NCBI GenBank assembly: GCA_027587225.1
Contig: JAPDDQ010000039.1
Location: 1-64,000 of the forward strand
From: Solirubrobacter taibaiensis
Lineage (GTDB): Bacteria > Actinomycetota > Thermoleophilia > Solirubrobacterales > Solirubrobacteraceae
Length of the DNA stretch: 64,000 nucleotides
Direction: 5' to 3'
The position numbers and the translations under genes are program-made. The notes under the pieces are model-generated. The model ran no database searches, was not told the origin of the DNA, and saw nothing but the letters and a program-made list of their open reading frames with translations. Of the stretch, positions 1-8,279 are shown piece after piece; within the stretch, counting starts at the first letter, position 1; each line of letters opens with the position of its first letter.

Positions 1-1
1 G

Positions 2-46
2 GCGCGGGCCGACGAGGCGCGGGCCGACGCAGCGCGGGCCGACGCG
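2..46 (+). repeat. 15-bp tandem repeat, three copies, in frame
   Basis: Three consecutive copies of a 15-base unit beginning GCGCGGGCCGACG, differing only in the last two bases. They are in frame with the LuxR-type gene and encode Ala-Arg-Ala-Asp-(Glu/Ala) three times. Because the array starts at the window edge, its full copy number is unknown. Fifteen-base units keep the frame, so length variation would be tolerated by the protein. Confidence 0.85.
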
Positions 47-1909
47 GCGATCGGCGCCGACGGGCGCGCCCTGGCCGCGCTCGAAGTGGCCGACCGGGTC
101 GGGCTCGTGCGGGCCGGGCGGGATCGCGGGCTGCCCGTCGTCATCTTCGACCCGCCGCTGCTCGCCGCGGCCGTGCAGGCGCACATCGGGCCGGCGCGGC
201 TCGCGGCGCTGCATCGGCGCGCGGCCGAGCGCGTCGAGGACCAGGCGGTCGCGCTGCGCCATCTCGTCGCCGCCGCGGCCGGGCCCGACGCGCAGCTTGC
301 CGACCGGCTCGACGAGTTCGCGCGTCATCGCCGCGAGCGGCCCGACGCCGCCTCCGCGCTGGTCGCCGCCTCGCGCCTCTCCACCACGGCCGCGCAGCGC
401 GAGGACCGGCTCCTGCGCGCCGTCGACTGGATGCTGCTCGCGGGCGAGGTGGCGTGGGCGCGGGTGTATGCGCACGATGTGGCGCGCTGCGCGGTCACGG
501 CGCGCCGGGAGAGCATCCTCGGCCAGCTCGCCGTCGCCGGGGACCGCGTCAGAGAAGCGGGGGACCGGCTCGCCGTCGCGTGGGAGCGGTGCGATCCCGA
601 CGTCGAACCCGAGGTCGCGGCGACGATCGCGCACCGCAACGCGTTCCTCGCGCTCGTGCACCTGAAGGACGACGAGGTGGCGGAGTGGGCGCGGCGCGCG
701 CTCGCGCTCGCGCCGCACGACCGGCTGTCGGTGGAGTGGACGGCGACGCTGGCGCTCGCGCTGTGGCGCCAGGGCCGGCGCACAGACGCCTACGCGGCTC
801 TCCACAAAGCCATGCTCGCCGACCCCGAGCGCGACGCGCAGCTCACCGGCATGCGCGCGTGGCTGCAGATGGCGGCCGGCGACGTCAGCCACAACCTCCG
901 CGACGACCTGGCGCGAGCGGCCGACATCGAGCTGCGGCTCGGCGCCCTGGAGATCGGCGTCGTGCACCTGAACGTGCTCGTGCGCGCGCACTTCGCGGCG
1001 GGCGCCTGGGACGACGCCATCACGGTCGCGGAGCGCGCGATCGCGCTCGGCTCGGAGCTCGAAGACGTGTCGGCGCGCGTGTTCGTGTGGTGGGCGGCGG
1101 CGCTCGTCCCGGGCGCGCGCGGCGACTTCACGACGCTCGACGCACTCGCCGCCCGGGCCGAGCAAGAGCCCACCGACGCGCCCGATCGCGTGCTCGCCGT
1201 CGGCGTCGCCCGCGCGCTCAAGCACGCGCCGCGCGGGAACGCCCAACAGGTCCGCGAGGCGCTCGCGCCCGTCGCCGCACTCACGCCCAACGGCGCGATC
1301 GACGAGCCCGGGTTCTGGCCCTGGCAACACCTGTACGCCGACGCGCTGATCGCGCTCGGCGACCGCGAGGACGCCGACCACTTCCTCACGCGCCACGAGC
1401 AGCTCGCCGCCGCCCGCGACCACGCGCCCGCGCAGGCCCGGCTCGCGATCGTCCGCGGCCGGCTGGAATCCGCGAACGGCGACCGCGACGCCGCCGAATG
1501 CGCGTTCACCACCGCGGTGGAGCTCACCGAGCCGCTCAACCGCCCGTACGAGCTCGCGCAGGCGCGGCTCGCCCTCGGCCAGTTCCTGCGCCGCGAGCGC
1601 CGCCGCCGCAGCGCGGCCGACCTCATCCTCGCCGCCCGCGCCACGTTCGAGCACCTCGGCGCCGCGCCCGCCGTCGCGCGCTGCGACCGCGAGCTCGGCG
1701 CGTCCGGCCTCGGCCGCTTCAAGCGCGACGACGCGAGCGCGCTCACGCCGCAGGAGATCACGGTCGCGCAGCTCGTCGCCTCAGGGCACTCCAACCGCGA
1801 GGTGGCCAGCGACCTGCAGCTCAGCGTCAAGACCGTCGAGGTCCACCTCACGCGCATCTACGCGAAGCTCGGCATCTCCTCGCGCGGACAGCTCGCCGCC
1901 CGCCTGTGA
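2..1909 (+). CDS. Large LuxR-family (LAL/MalT-like) transcriptional regulator, 5' end outside window
   Basis: The frame is open from the first bases, so this is the C-terminal 635 residues of a longer protein. The last 55 residues form a LuxR-type helix-turn-helix (LTPQEITVAQLVASGHSNRE, then SVKTVEVHLTRIYAKLG), which binds DNA. The middle is an alanine-rich helical region resembling the TPR-like arm of LAL regulators. The segment around residues 40-75 (VIFDPPLLAAAV, then LAALHRRAAE) matches the region following the STAND ATPase in this family, so an ATPase domain probably lies upstream. The inducer is unknown. The stop overlaps the start of the MFS gene (GTGA), suggesting cotranscription. Confidence 0.85.
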   Translation, partial: ARADEARADAARADAAIGADGRALAALEVADRVGLVRAGRDRGLPVVIFDPPLLAAAVQAHIGPARLAALHRRAAERVEDQAVALRHLVAAAAGPDAQLADRLDEFARHRRERPDAASALVAASRLSTTAAQREDRLLRAVDWMLLAGEVAWARVYAHDVARCAVTARRESILGQLAVAGDRVREAGDRLAVAWERCDPDVEPEVAATIAHRNAFLALVHLKDDEVAEWARRALALAPHDRLSVEWTATLALALWRQGRRTDAYAALHKAMLADPERDAQLTGMRAWLQMAAGDVSHNLRDDLARAADIELRLGALEIGVVHLNVLVRAHFAAGAWDDAITVAERAIALGSELEDVSARVFVWWAAALVPGARGDFTTLDALAARAEQEPTDAPDRVLAVGVARALKHAPRGNAQQVREALAPVAALTPNGAIDEPGFWPWQHLYADALIALGDREDADHFLTRHEQLAAARDHAPAQARLAIVRGRLESANGDRDAAECAFTTAVELTEPLNRPYELAQARLALGQFLRRERRRRSAADLILAARATFEHLGAAPAVARCDRELGASGLGRFKRDDASALTPQEITVAQLVASGHSNREVASDLQLSVKTVEVHLTRIYAKLGISSRGQLAARL

Positions 1910-3111
1910 CGCACCCCTGGCGGACCACGCTGCTCGCCGGTTCCGCGAGCTACCTCGACGCCGGGTCGATCGTCGCCGGGGCCGTCGCGCTGCCGCTGTG
2001 GACGGAGCACTTCGGCTTCGGCACGACGTTCGTGGGCCTGATCGGCGCGTTCAGCTCCAACGCCATCAGCGCGGGCGTCGGCGCGCTGGCGGGGGGCTGG
2101 CTGTGCGACAAGCTCGGCCGCCGCCGCGTGTACCAGTGGGACCTGCTGCTGTACGCGTTCGGCCTGCTGTGGATCATCTTCGCCACCGAGCCGTGGATGC
2201 TCGTCTTCGGCTACGTCTTCACCGGCCTCGCCGTCGGTGTCGACGTGCCCGCGAGCTGGACGCTGATCGCCGAGGCCGCCCCGAAGGGCAAACACGGCCG
2301 GCACGGCGGGATGGCCCAGGTGCTGTGGCTCACCGGCCCGCTCGTCGTGCTCCTGATGGGCCTCGCGCTCTCCGGCACCGGCCTGCTCGGCGCACGCCTG
2401 ATCTTCGCGCACCTGCTCGTGCTCTCCCTGCTGATCTGGTTCCTCAGGCGCAGGCTCGTCGAGTCGCCGCTGTGGGAGCGGCAGGCGCCGCACGCGCGCA
2501 TCACGCTCGCGAGCTTCAAGCAGCTGACGAGCAAGCCGTACGTCACCCCGCTCGTGATGCTGACCGCGATGTACGGCCTGTGGAACCTGCACGCCGGCAC
2601 GAGCGGCTTCTACCTCCCGTACATCCTCACCACAGTCGGCGCCCAGACGCAGGCGGCGAGCGTTGCCCTCAACGCGTTCCTGTTCGTGCTCGGCGGGCTG
2701 AGCGTGTTGCTGGTGTTCATGCCGCGTGCCGACCGCGGCCGCCGCACGCCCCTGTTCGCCACCGCCGCCGTCTCACAGATCGCGGCCGTCCTGCTGCTGG
2801 CGCTCTTCCCGCTCACGACGGCCGTCGCGTTCGCCTACGTGCTGATGAGCGGCCTCTGCGGCGGCTTCGGCCAGCAGCAGTTCTTCCAGCTCTGGAGCGC
2901 CGAGGCCTTCCCGACGTTGCTGCGCGCCACCGCGCTCGGCCTGATGTTCGCGATCGTGCGGATCGCGCTCGGCGGCTGGAGCCTCGTCCTGCCGACGTTC
3001 CTGGAGGCCGGCTTCCACAGCGTGGCCTGGACGCTGATCGCCTTCCTCAGCGTCAGCGCGGTCGTCGGGCTCGCCTACGCCCGGCGCGTCAGCTCACGCA
3101 ATATTCGCTAG
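1906..3111 (+). CDS. Major facilitator superfamily transporter (sugar-porter-like)
   Basis: 401 residues with about twelve hydrophobic segments, an inner-membrane secondary transporter. The loop at residues 63-74 (GGWLCDKLGRRR) is the MFS motif A. The mid-protein ESPLWE after an RRR stretch resembles the sugar (and other) transporter branch, so a carbohydrate or organic acid substrate is likely but unproven. I chose GTG 1906 because it overlaps the regulator's TGA and gives a natural first helix. The 3' end overlaps the convergent ROK gene by 18 bases; that repressor is a plausible controller. Confidence 0.85.
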   Translation: MTHPWRTTLLAGSASYLDAGSIVAGAVALPLWTEHFGFGTTFVGLIGAFSSNAISAGVGALAGGWLCDKLGRRRVYQWDLLLYAFGLLWIIFATEPWMLVFGYVFTGLAVGVDVPASWTLIAEAAPKGKHGRHGGMAQVLWLTGPLVVLLMGLALSGTGLLGARLIFAHLLVLSLLIWFLRRRLVESPLWERQAPHARITLASFKQLTSKPYVTPLVMLTAMYGLWNLHAGTSGFYLPYILTTVGAQTQAASVALNAFLFVLGGLSVLLVFMPRADRGRRTPLFATAAVSQIAAVLLLALFPLTTAVAFAYVLMSGLCGGFGQQQFFQLWSAEAFPTLLRATALGLMFAIVRIALGGWSLVLPTFLEAGFHSVAWTLIAFLSVSAVVGLAYARRVSSRNIR

Positions 3112-4299
3112 CCGCCCCGCGAGCGCTTCCGGCGCGCGGGTGAGCTGCACCGCCGCGGCGCCGAGCACCTCGGCGTGTTCCCCGAGCGTGCCACGCACCA
3201 CGCGCGCCGCCTTGGCGGCGGCCGGGACCGAACGGCGGTCGACAGCCTCGCGGATCGGCTCGAGCAGCGTCTCTCCCGCGGCCGCCAGTTCCCCGCCGAT
3301 GATCACGAGCTCCGGGTTGATCAGGTTCACGATCCCCGCGATCGAGCGACCCACCGCCGCACCGGTGTCCACCACTGCGCGGCGCGCGCCGCGATCGCCG
3401 TCCTGCAGCAGCTGAAGCACGTGCGCGAACGTCATCGTCTCCCCGCGGCTGCGACCGAGCAGGTCGCTGACGGCGTGGGAGGTGGCCACCGTCTCGAGGC
3501 AGCCGCGGTTGCCGCAGCGGCAGATCAGCCCGTCCTCGACGATCGGCGTGTGCCCCACCTCGCCCGCCACCCCGGTGACGCCACCGTAGGACTCGCCGTT
3601 GAGGATGAGGCCGAGGCCGACGCCGCCGGAGAGCTGCAGGTAGACCATGTCCGAGACGCCACGGCCGACGCCGAACAGGTGCTCGCCCATCGCGCCCGCG
3701 TTGGCGTCGTTGACGATCTGGACCTCCATCCCGAGCCGCTTCTCGAGCTCCGCGGCGGGGTTGACGCCGTCCCAGCCCGGCAGGATGCCCTCCGCGTGGA
3801 CGAACCCGGTGGCGGCGTCCACGGGCGCGGCCAGGCCGACCCCCGCGCCGACGACGTGCGACCGCAGCACCCCGGCATCGGCGAGCGCCGCGGTCGTGAG
3901 CCGCTGCGCCAGGTCGAACGTGCTGCCGGGGTCCATGTCCGTGTTGTTGGACGCCCACTGGTCGGCGAGGATCCGACCGCCCAGGTCGCACACCGCGCTG
4001 CGTACGTGCCGATGTCCGAAATCGAGCCCGACGGCGTACGCGGCGCTCGGCGCGAGCGACACCTGCAGCGGCGGCCGGCCGATCGCGGGCGGCCGCTCGT
4101 CGTCGGAATCGTGCCGCTGTTGCTCGACCATGCCGGCGAGCTCGAGCTCGTTCAGCAGCGCCGTCACCGTCGCGCGGGAGAGCCCGAGTGAGCGCCCGAG
4201 ATCGGCCCGGCTGCGGGCCGGATAGCGCAGCAGCGCCTGCAACATGCGCACGCGGTTCGCGTGCCGGACGCTCGGGGTCGGTGACTCGTTTAAGCTCAC
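3094..4299 (-). CDS. ROK-family transcriptional regulator (NagC/XylR type)
   Basis: 401 residues from GTG 4299. A winged helix-turn-helix occupies roughly residues 12-60 (RADLGRSLGLSRATVTALLN). It is followed by a ROK sugar-kinase-like fold with GLDFGHRH near residue 91, the sugar-site NDANAGAMGE near 197 and the zinc motif CRCGNRGCLE near 260. Family members repress sugar uptake genes and are released by a sugar or sugar phosphate. The frame is open further upstream to 4437, but that would run across the 3' end of the next gene and adds nonconserved residues. The likely target is the convergent MFS gene or an unseen operon. Confidence 0.88.
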   Translation of the reverse strand: MSLNESPTPSVRHANRVRMLQALLRYPARSRADLGRSLGLSRATVTALLNELELAGMVEQQRHDSDDERPPAIGRPPLQVSLAPSAAYAVGLDFGHRHVRSAVCDLGGRILADQWASNNTDMDPGSTFDLAQRLTTAALADAGVLRSHVVGAGVGLAAPVDAATGFVHAEGILPGWDGVNPAAELEKRLGMEVQIVNDANAGAMGEHLFGVGRGVSDMVYLQLSGGVGLGLILNGESYGGVTGVAGEVGHTPIVEDGLICRCGNRGCLETVATSHAVSDLLGRSRGETMTFAHVLQLLQDGDRGARRAVVDTGAAVGRSIAGIVNLINPELVIIGGELAAAGETLLEPIREAVDRRSVPAAAKAARVVRGTLGEHAEVLGAAAVQLTRAPEALAGRLANIA

Positions 4300-4367
4300 T
4301 TGAAGGCAGAAACTACTGATCTCGGGCGATACGTACCGGTCCGCATGGTCAACGCTGAACGTAAGAG

Positions 4368-6257
4368 TCAGGTGAGACGCACGCGCACGATCGGGGTCGG
4401 TCGTCCGACGTAGGGGACGTACCGGATGCCCAGCCAACGCTTGTCCGCCGCGTCCTGGAGCACCACGCGGTAGTTGCGCCCGCGCCGCCCGACTGCGGCG
4501 TCGATGGCCGGAATCTCATCGAGCTCGTCGGATCGCGTACGCGTGGCGAACACGACGAACGTCGCGTTCTCTGCGGAGAACGTGGCGCGCCAGCGCACCT
4601 CGAGCCGCCCACCGCTGAGGCGGCGCGTGCGCACGTCCACCACGCGCGGGACCGGTGGCGCGGGCAGCCGGCGCAACCGCAGCTGCGCCGTTTTGCTCGC
4701 GACCGTGCGTGAACCTGGCGCGCTGGAGCGGATCAGGACCGGCGTGGTGCCACGGGCCGCGGTGAGCGCCCGGCCGAACGGCCGGAGCTCGACGTTGACG
4801 GTTCCGGCGCGGGTGAGCGCCCGGGTGACCGCGAACGGCGAGCGATTGGGGACCGTCACGCTCAGGTCGCAAGCCGCGCTGCAGCGGATCGGCAGCACGA
4901 GCGGATCGGCAGGCCGCAGCGCACTCCGGCGCGGTGTACCCACGGTGATCCGTGGTGCGGCCGGAGGGGGCGCGTCGGCGGCGCCTTCGACCGCGTAGTG
5001 CTGACGCGCCGGGCTGTCGTCGTCCTGGTCGTCATCGTCGTCCCAGGCGAGCGCGCCGCGCCCGTCGGCGAGCGTCACCAACGACACCCCCGCGGCTCCT
5101 CGCAGGCGACCGCCGACCACCTGGCGCTCGACGACCGTGGCGCCGGCGATCGTCGCGGTAGCGACGCCGCCGGCCTTGTGCGGCCAGGCGAGGCGCACGC
5201 GGCCGTCGGACGCGATCACCGCCTGCAGGTTCGGGAGCTCCTCTGGCCCGCCGTCGGTGAGCGCGAAGCCGAAGCCGCCGCCGTTGCGCGGGGCGGGAAC
5301 GACGACGACGGGCGCGCCGAAGCCGGTGGCCCCCGGTTCGCGCACCGCGGCGCCGACCGTTCCGTCGTAAGGCTCATGCCAGGCCACGACCGCGCGCCCG
5401 TCGGCGCCGAACGCGACCGCCGGGTCGATCGGTCCACCCGTGTCGTTCAACACCTGCGGCGCGGTGAAGCCCACGCTGCCCGGCGAGCGTTCGAGCACGG
5501 TCACGCCGCCACCGTTGGCCTTGACCACCAGCGCGCGACCGTCGGGGGCCATGCTCAGCAACCCGCCGAGCGCCAGCCGCTGCGGCGCACCGAGCGGCGC
5601 GCCCGGCCGCCCGAACCGCGCCATGGCCGGCGACCTCGCGCCCTTCGGCTCACGGCTGACAACCAGCGTCTCGCCGTCCGCCGCCATGCCGACCTGGACG
5701 TCGCCGTACGCCGAGTACGCACGCCACGGGACGATGTCCTCCGGCGCACCGAACCCGCCGCCGGCCGAGCGGCGCGCCACCCGGATCCGCACGCGCGCCG
5801 GACTCGACGTCCGCTCGGCCCAGGCGACGACGGCGTCCCCACGGGCGGACACCGCGACGTCGAGCGCGAACACCTTCTCGGTCGCCGCCACCCGCACCGG
5901 CGCGGCGAAGCTGCCTGCCCCGGGCTCGCGTAGCGCGACCCGCAGCTCACGCGCGGTCGCTCCGGCCGCGACCGCCGCGCCGCCCGGTTGCGCCGCGACG
6001 CGCGGGCAGCCGGACAGGTTGCCGAGGGCCACGCCGTCCGTGCCGTGGAGCCCGTCGGCCGCCGCGGTGAGCAGCTCGACGCCACCCTCGGTCCAGCGCA
6101 AGATCTCGCCCGCAGCGCCGGTCGGGCTCGCGCAGGCGGTCCCGTCCGGGACGCGGGTGAAGGGCAGCGTGCCGTACGGCGCCGCCCCCGCGGAAGCCGG
6201 AAAGGCCAGCATCGCGAGCAAGATGAGTTGACGCCGTGCGCTTGACATGCGGATCAC
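4368..6257 (-). CDS. Secreted beta-propeller-like protein, unknown function
   Basis: 629 residues. A signal peptide (RRQLILLAMLAFPASAGAA) ends near residue 26, so the protein is exported. The first 430 residues contain recurring blades centred on variants of 'GxAVVAWxE' (VVAWAERTS, VVAWHEPYD, RLAWPHK, ALAWDDDDD), as in propeller or sialidase-like folds. An acidic DDDDDQDDD run lies near residue 415. The C-terminal 190 residues look like one or two beta-sandwich domains. No catalytic motif is visible. A similar protein lies at 8280-9455. The 5' end diverges from the membrane gene at 6297 across only 39 bases. Confidence 0.75.
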   Translation of the reverse strand: MIRMSSARRQLILLAMLAFPASAGAAPYGTLPFTRVPDGTACASPTGAAGEILRWTEGGVELLTAAADGLHGTDGVALGNLSGCPRVAAQPGGAAVAAGATARELRVALREPGAGSFAAPVRVAATEKVFALDVAVSARGDAVVAWAERTSSPARVRIRVARRSAGGGFGAPEDIVPWRAYSAYGDVQVGMAADGETLVVSREPKGARSPAMARFGRPGAPLGAPQRLALGGLLSMAPDGRALVVKANGGGVTVLERSPGSVGFTAPQVLNDTGGPIDPAVAFGADGRAVVAWHEPYDGTVGAAVREPGATGFGAPVVVVPAPRNGGGFGFALTDGGPEELPNLQAVIASDGRVRLAWPHKAGGVATATIAGATVVERQVVGGRLRGAAGVSLVTLADGRGALAWDDDDDQDDDSPARQHYAVEGAADAPPPAAPRITVGTPRRSALRPADPLVLPIRCSAACDLSVTVPNRSPFAVTRALTRAGTVNVELRPFGRALTAARGTTPVLIRSSAPGSRTVASKTAQLRLRRLPAPPVPRVVDVRTRRLSGGRLEVRWRATFSAENATFVVFATRTRSDELDEIPAIDAAVGRRGRNYRVVLQDAADKRWLGIRYVPYVGRPTPIVRVRLT

Positions 6258-6296
6258 GCGGGAATCCTCCTACACAAAGGCTTCTAGGAGGACCAC

Positions 6297-6890
6297 ATGG
6301 CACGTACCGAGACATACGACGACACCGTCAAGCCCCGCAAGGGGCTGTCCCTGGCCAAGGGACCCGTTCTGCTCATCGGCATCGCCTCGCTCGTCTTCGG
6401 CGTGCTGGGCTTCATCTTCGCCAACCAGAGCTTCACGTTCGACGTGCCCGACGGCACGGTGAATGGCAGCACGTTCCTCGGCATCGAGGGCAACGGCTGG
6501 ACGTGGACGCTGTTCGCTGCAGCCGGCCTGCTGCTGATGCTGGGCGCGCCGATCCACTGGGGCGCCAAGTCGATGGCGTTCATCGTCGGCGTGGCCATGA
6601 TCGTCGGCGCGCTGATCTCGCTCTCCGACGGCAGCGACATCCTCGGCATCATCGCCACCAACGACTGGACGACGCTCGTGATGGGCGCCATGGGCGCCGG
6701 CCTCGTGCTGCTGGCGATGATGCCGCGCGTCGGCAAGCGTCGTGGCGGTGCGCCGATGGCCACCCGCACCGAACGCGACAGTGAGCTCGACACGCCGTCC
6801 GAGCGCCGGTTCGGCCGCGATCGCGACCGCGAGCCGGTGGATAACGGCCGGGCGACCACCACTCAGGGCACGCTCGAAGATCGGCGGTAG
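6297..6890 (+). CDS. Four-helix integral membrane protein, unknown function
   Basis: 197 residues with four hydrophobic segments at about 24-45, 73-93, 98-118 and 128-148, and a charged, Arg/Asp-rich hydrophilic tail from residue 150. The start is well supported: a strong Shine-Dalgarno AGGAGGA sits 6 bases before ATG, one of the few clear ribosome binding sites in the window, implying high expression from a leadered mRNA. The helix-pair arrangement resembles small uncharacterised actinobacterial membrane proteins; I cannot name a family with certainty. Two hairpins follow the gene. Confidence 0.75.
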   Translation: MARTETYDDTVKPRKGLSLAKGPVLLIGIASLVFGVLGFIFANQSFTFDVPDGTVNGSTFLGIEGNGWTWTLFAAAGLLLMLGAPIHWGAKSMAFIVGVAMIVGALISLSDGSDILGIIATNDWTTLVMGAMGAGLVLLAMMPRVGKRRGGAPMATRTERDSELDTPSERRFGRDRDREPVDNGRATTTQGTLEDRR

Positions 6891-6897
6891 CGCGCGC

Positions 6898-6925
6898 CCG
6901 GCGCGGGGAGGAGTACCCGCGCCGG
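6898..6925 (+). terminator. Hairpin after membrane gene
   Basis: Perfect 10-bp stem CCGGCGCGGG / CCCGCGCCGG with an 8-base loop, starting 8 bases after the stop of the gene ending at 6890. There is no U-tract, so it is a GC-rich stem-loop that may act as a terminator or mRNA 3' stabiliser. Confidence 0.55.
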
Positions 6926-6953
6926 CCGCGTTAGTTGTGATCATCCACGAATC

Positions 6954-6984
6954 CATCGACGGGGTCAACCCGGCCCCGTCGATG
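6954..6984 (+). terminator. Second hairpin, 11-bp stem
   Basis: Perfect inverted repeat CATCGACGGGG / CCCCGTCGATG with a 9-base loop, followed by AGTTTCC. Together with the hairpin at 6898-6925 it forms a double stem-loop between the membrane gene and the STAS-like gene. Confidence 0.55.
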
Positions 6985-7018
6985 AGTTTCCGGCGCGCGC
7001 GTCGTCTTAGTCGGTGAG

Positions 7019-7309
7019 ATGAACAAAGACGCCGTGCTCATCGTGAACGCCGACACCGACGAGGTGCTCGGCTACGTCGACGCGTCCAGGCCGGACCTGG
7101 CGCTGGTCGAATCGCTCGCGCGCATGCAGCTCCGCGCCCGCCGGCGCGGCGAGCGGGTGCGGCTGCGCAACGTGTCCGACGACCTACGCGGGCTGCTGGA
7201 GCTCGTCGGGCTGACCGACGTGCTCGCCGTCGAGGCGGAGCGGGAGCCCGAATTCCGCGAAGAGGTCCGGGTAGATGAAGTGATGCAACCCGGAGACCCG
7301 CCCGGCTGA
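7019..7309 (+). CDS. Small STAS-like domain protein
   Basis: 96 residues. The pattern of an N-terminal beta strand (AVLIVNADT), a helix (LALVESLARMQLRARRRG), a strand (RVRLRNV) and a second helix (DDLRGLLELVGL) is the second half of a STAS or anti-sigma-antagonist fold, as in small actinobacterial STAS-like proteins. The usual phosphorylatable serine is not evident. Its last 42 codons lie antisense to the 3' end of the sigma factor gene, and the folded part ends about where that overlap begins. A role in sigma or anti-sigma control is inference. Confidence 0.6.
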   Translation: MNKDAVLIVNADTDEVLGYVDASRPDLALVESLARMQLRARRRGERVRLRNVSDDLRGLLELVGLTDVLAVEAEREPEFREEVRVDEVMQPGDPPG

Positions 7310-8200
7310 CGTCTCCATCACGACGACCGCCCAGCCGGCATAGTCGCCTTCGGGAGTCGGGTTGTAGATGCCGAACGCCGGGCCGCCGTTGGCCTCGGTG
7401 ACGAGCACCTTCGAGCCCACGCACTTCGCGCCGGTGGTCATCATGAATCGCTCGATCTGCTCTGGTCCGACGACCCAGAGGGGAAAGGGCGGCATGCTGA
7501 ACGCCGCGTCGTCCTTGAGCAGCGCGGTCAGCGCCGCCATGTCGTAGGCCTCGAACGCCTTCACGTACTTGGCCAGCAGCGCCTTCTGCTCGGCCTCGTC
7601 GACGTCGGCGACGCCGCTCTGGTCCAGGTGGAGCTCTTCGATCGTCGCGCGCGCCCGCTGCAGGGCGCTGTTGACGCCGGCGACGCTCGTGTCCAGCAGC
7701 TCGGCGACCTCGCTCGCCTGCCAGCGCAGCACCTCGCGCAGGATGAGCACGGCGCGCTGCTTGGCCGGCAGATGCTGAAGCGCCGCCACGAACGCAAGCC
7801 GCAGCGTCTCCTTCTCGGCCGCGAGCTCGGCGGGATCAGCCGTCGGCTCGAGCACCTTGGCGTCCGCGATCGGGCGCACCCACGCGCTGTCGGCGAGCAT
7901 CGCGCCGAGCGGCGCGTCGGCGTTGGAGCTCGGCCCCATGTCCATCGGCGTCGCGCGCCGCTGAGCGCTGCCGAGCATGTCCAGGCAGACGTTGTTGGCG
8001 ATCCGGAACAGCCACGCCTTCAGCGCCGCGCGGTCCTGCAGCTTGTCCGCGGACTTCCACGCGCGGACCATCGTCTCCTGAACCGCGTCCTCGGCCTCGG
8101 CCCCCGATCCGATCATCCGGTAGCAGTAGCCCGTGAGGGCCTTCCGATATGTCTCGAGCTCCTGCTCGATGGGGGCTTGGTCAGCGGTCCGCAGCATCAC
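7184..8200 (-). CDS. ECF RNA polymerase sigma factor with C-terminal SnoaL-like domain
   Basis: 338 residues from GTG 8200. Region 2 (residues 15-85: ALTGYCYRMIGSGAEAEDAV, then LKAWLFRIANNVCLDML) and region 4 (about 135-195: LPAKQRAVLILREVLRWQA, then SVAGVNSALQRAR) are intact. Residues 210-330 form a SnoaL/NTF2-like domain with FSMPPFPLWVVG, as in sigma factors of the SigG/SigJ type, where the tail modulates activity instead of a classical anti-sigma factor. The length matches the family (about 330). A leaderless -10 box (TAGGAT) lies 6 bases upstream of GTG. The 3' end overlaps the STAS-like gene by 126 bases. Confidence 0.88.
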   Translation of the reverse strand: MMLRTADQAPIEQELETYRKALTGYCYRMIGSGAEAEDAVQETMVRAWKSADKLQDRAALKAWLFRIANNVCLDMLGSAQRRATPMDMGPSSNADAPLGAMLADSAWVRPIADAKVLEPTADPAELAAEKETLRLAFVAALQHLPAKQRAVLILREVLRWQASEVAELLDTSVAGVNSALQRARATIEELHLDQSGVADVDEAEQKALLAKYVKAFEAYDMAALTALLKDDAAFSMPPFPLWVVGPEQIERFMMTTGAKCVGSKVLVTEANGGPAFGIYNPTPEGDYAGWAVVVMETSAGRVSGLHHFIYPDLFAEFGLPLRLDGEHVGQPDELQQPA

Positions 8201-8206
8201 CCGCGA

Positions 8207-8212
8207 ATCCTA
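8207..8212 (-). promoter_or_regulatory. Leaderless -10 box of ECF sigma gene
   Basis: TAGGAT on the minus strand, 6 bases before GTG 8200. The same hexamer with the same 6-base spacing precedes the modA-like gene at 9883 and the lipoprotein gene at 11060. Confidence 0.6.
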
Positions 8213-8279
8213 ACCGGGTGGAGACCGGATGCACCCTGGGTGGGCTACTCGGGTGAGGGCGGCGTAGGACCCTGAATGC

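Noticed and set aside
3094-4437. Longer ROK protein starting at 4437
   Set aside because: The additional 46 residues are not family-like and overlap the end of the neighbouring gene; GTG 4299 gives the usual length.
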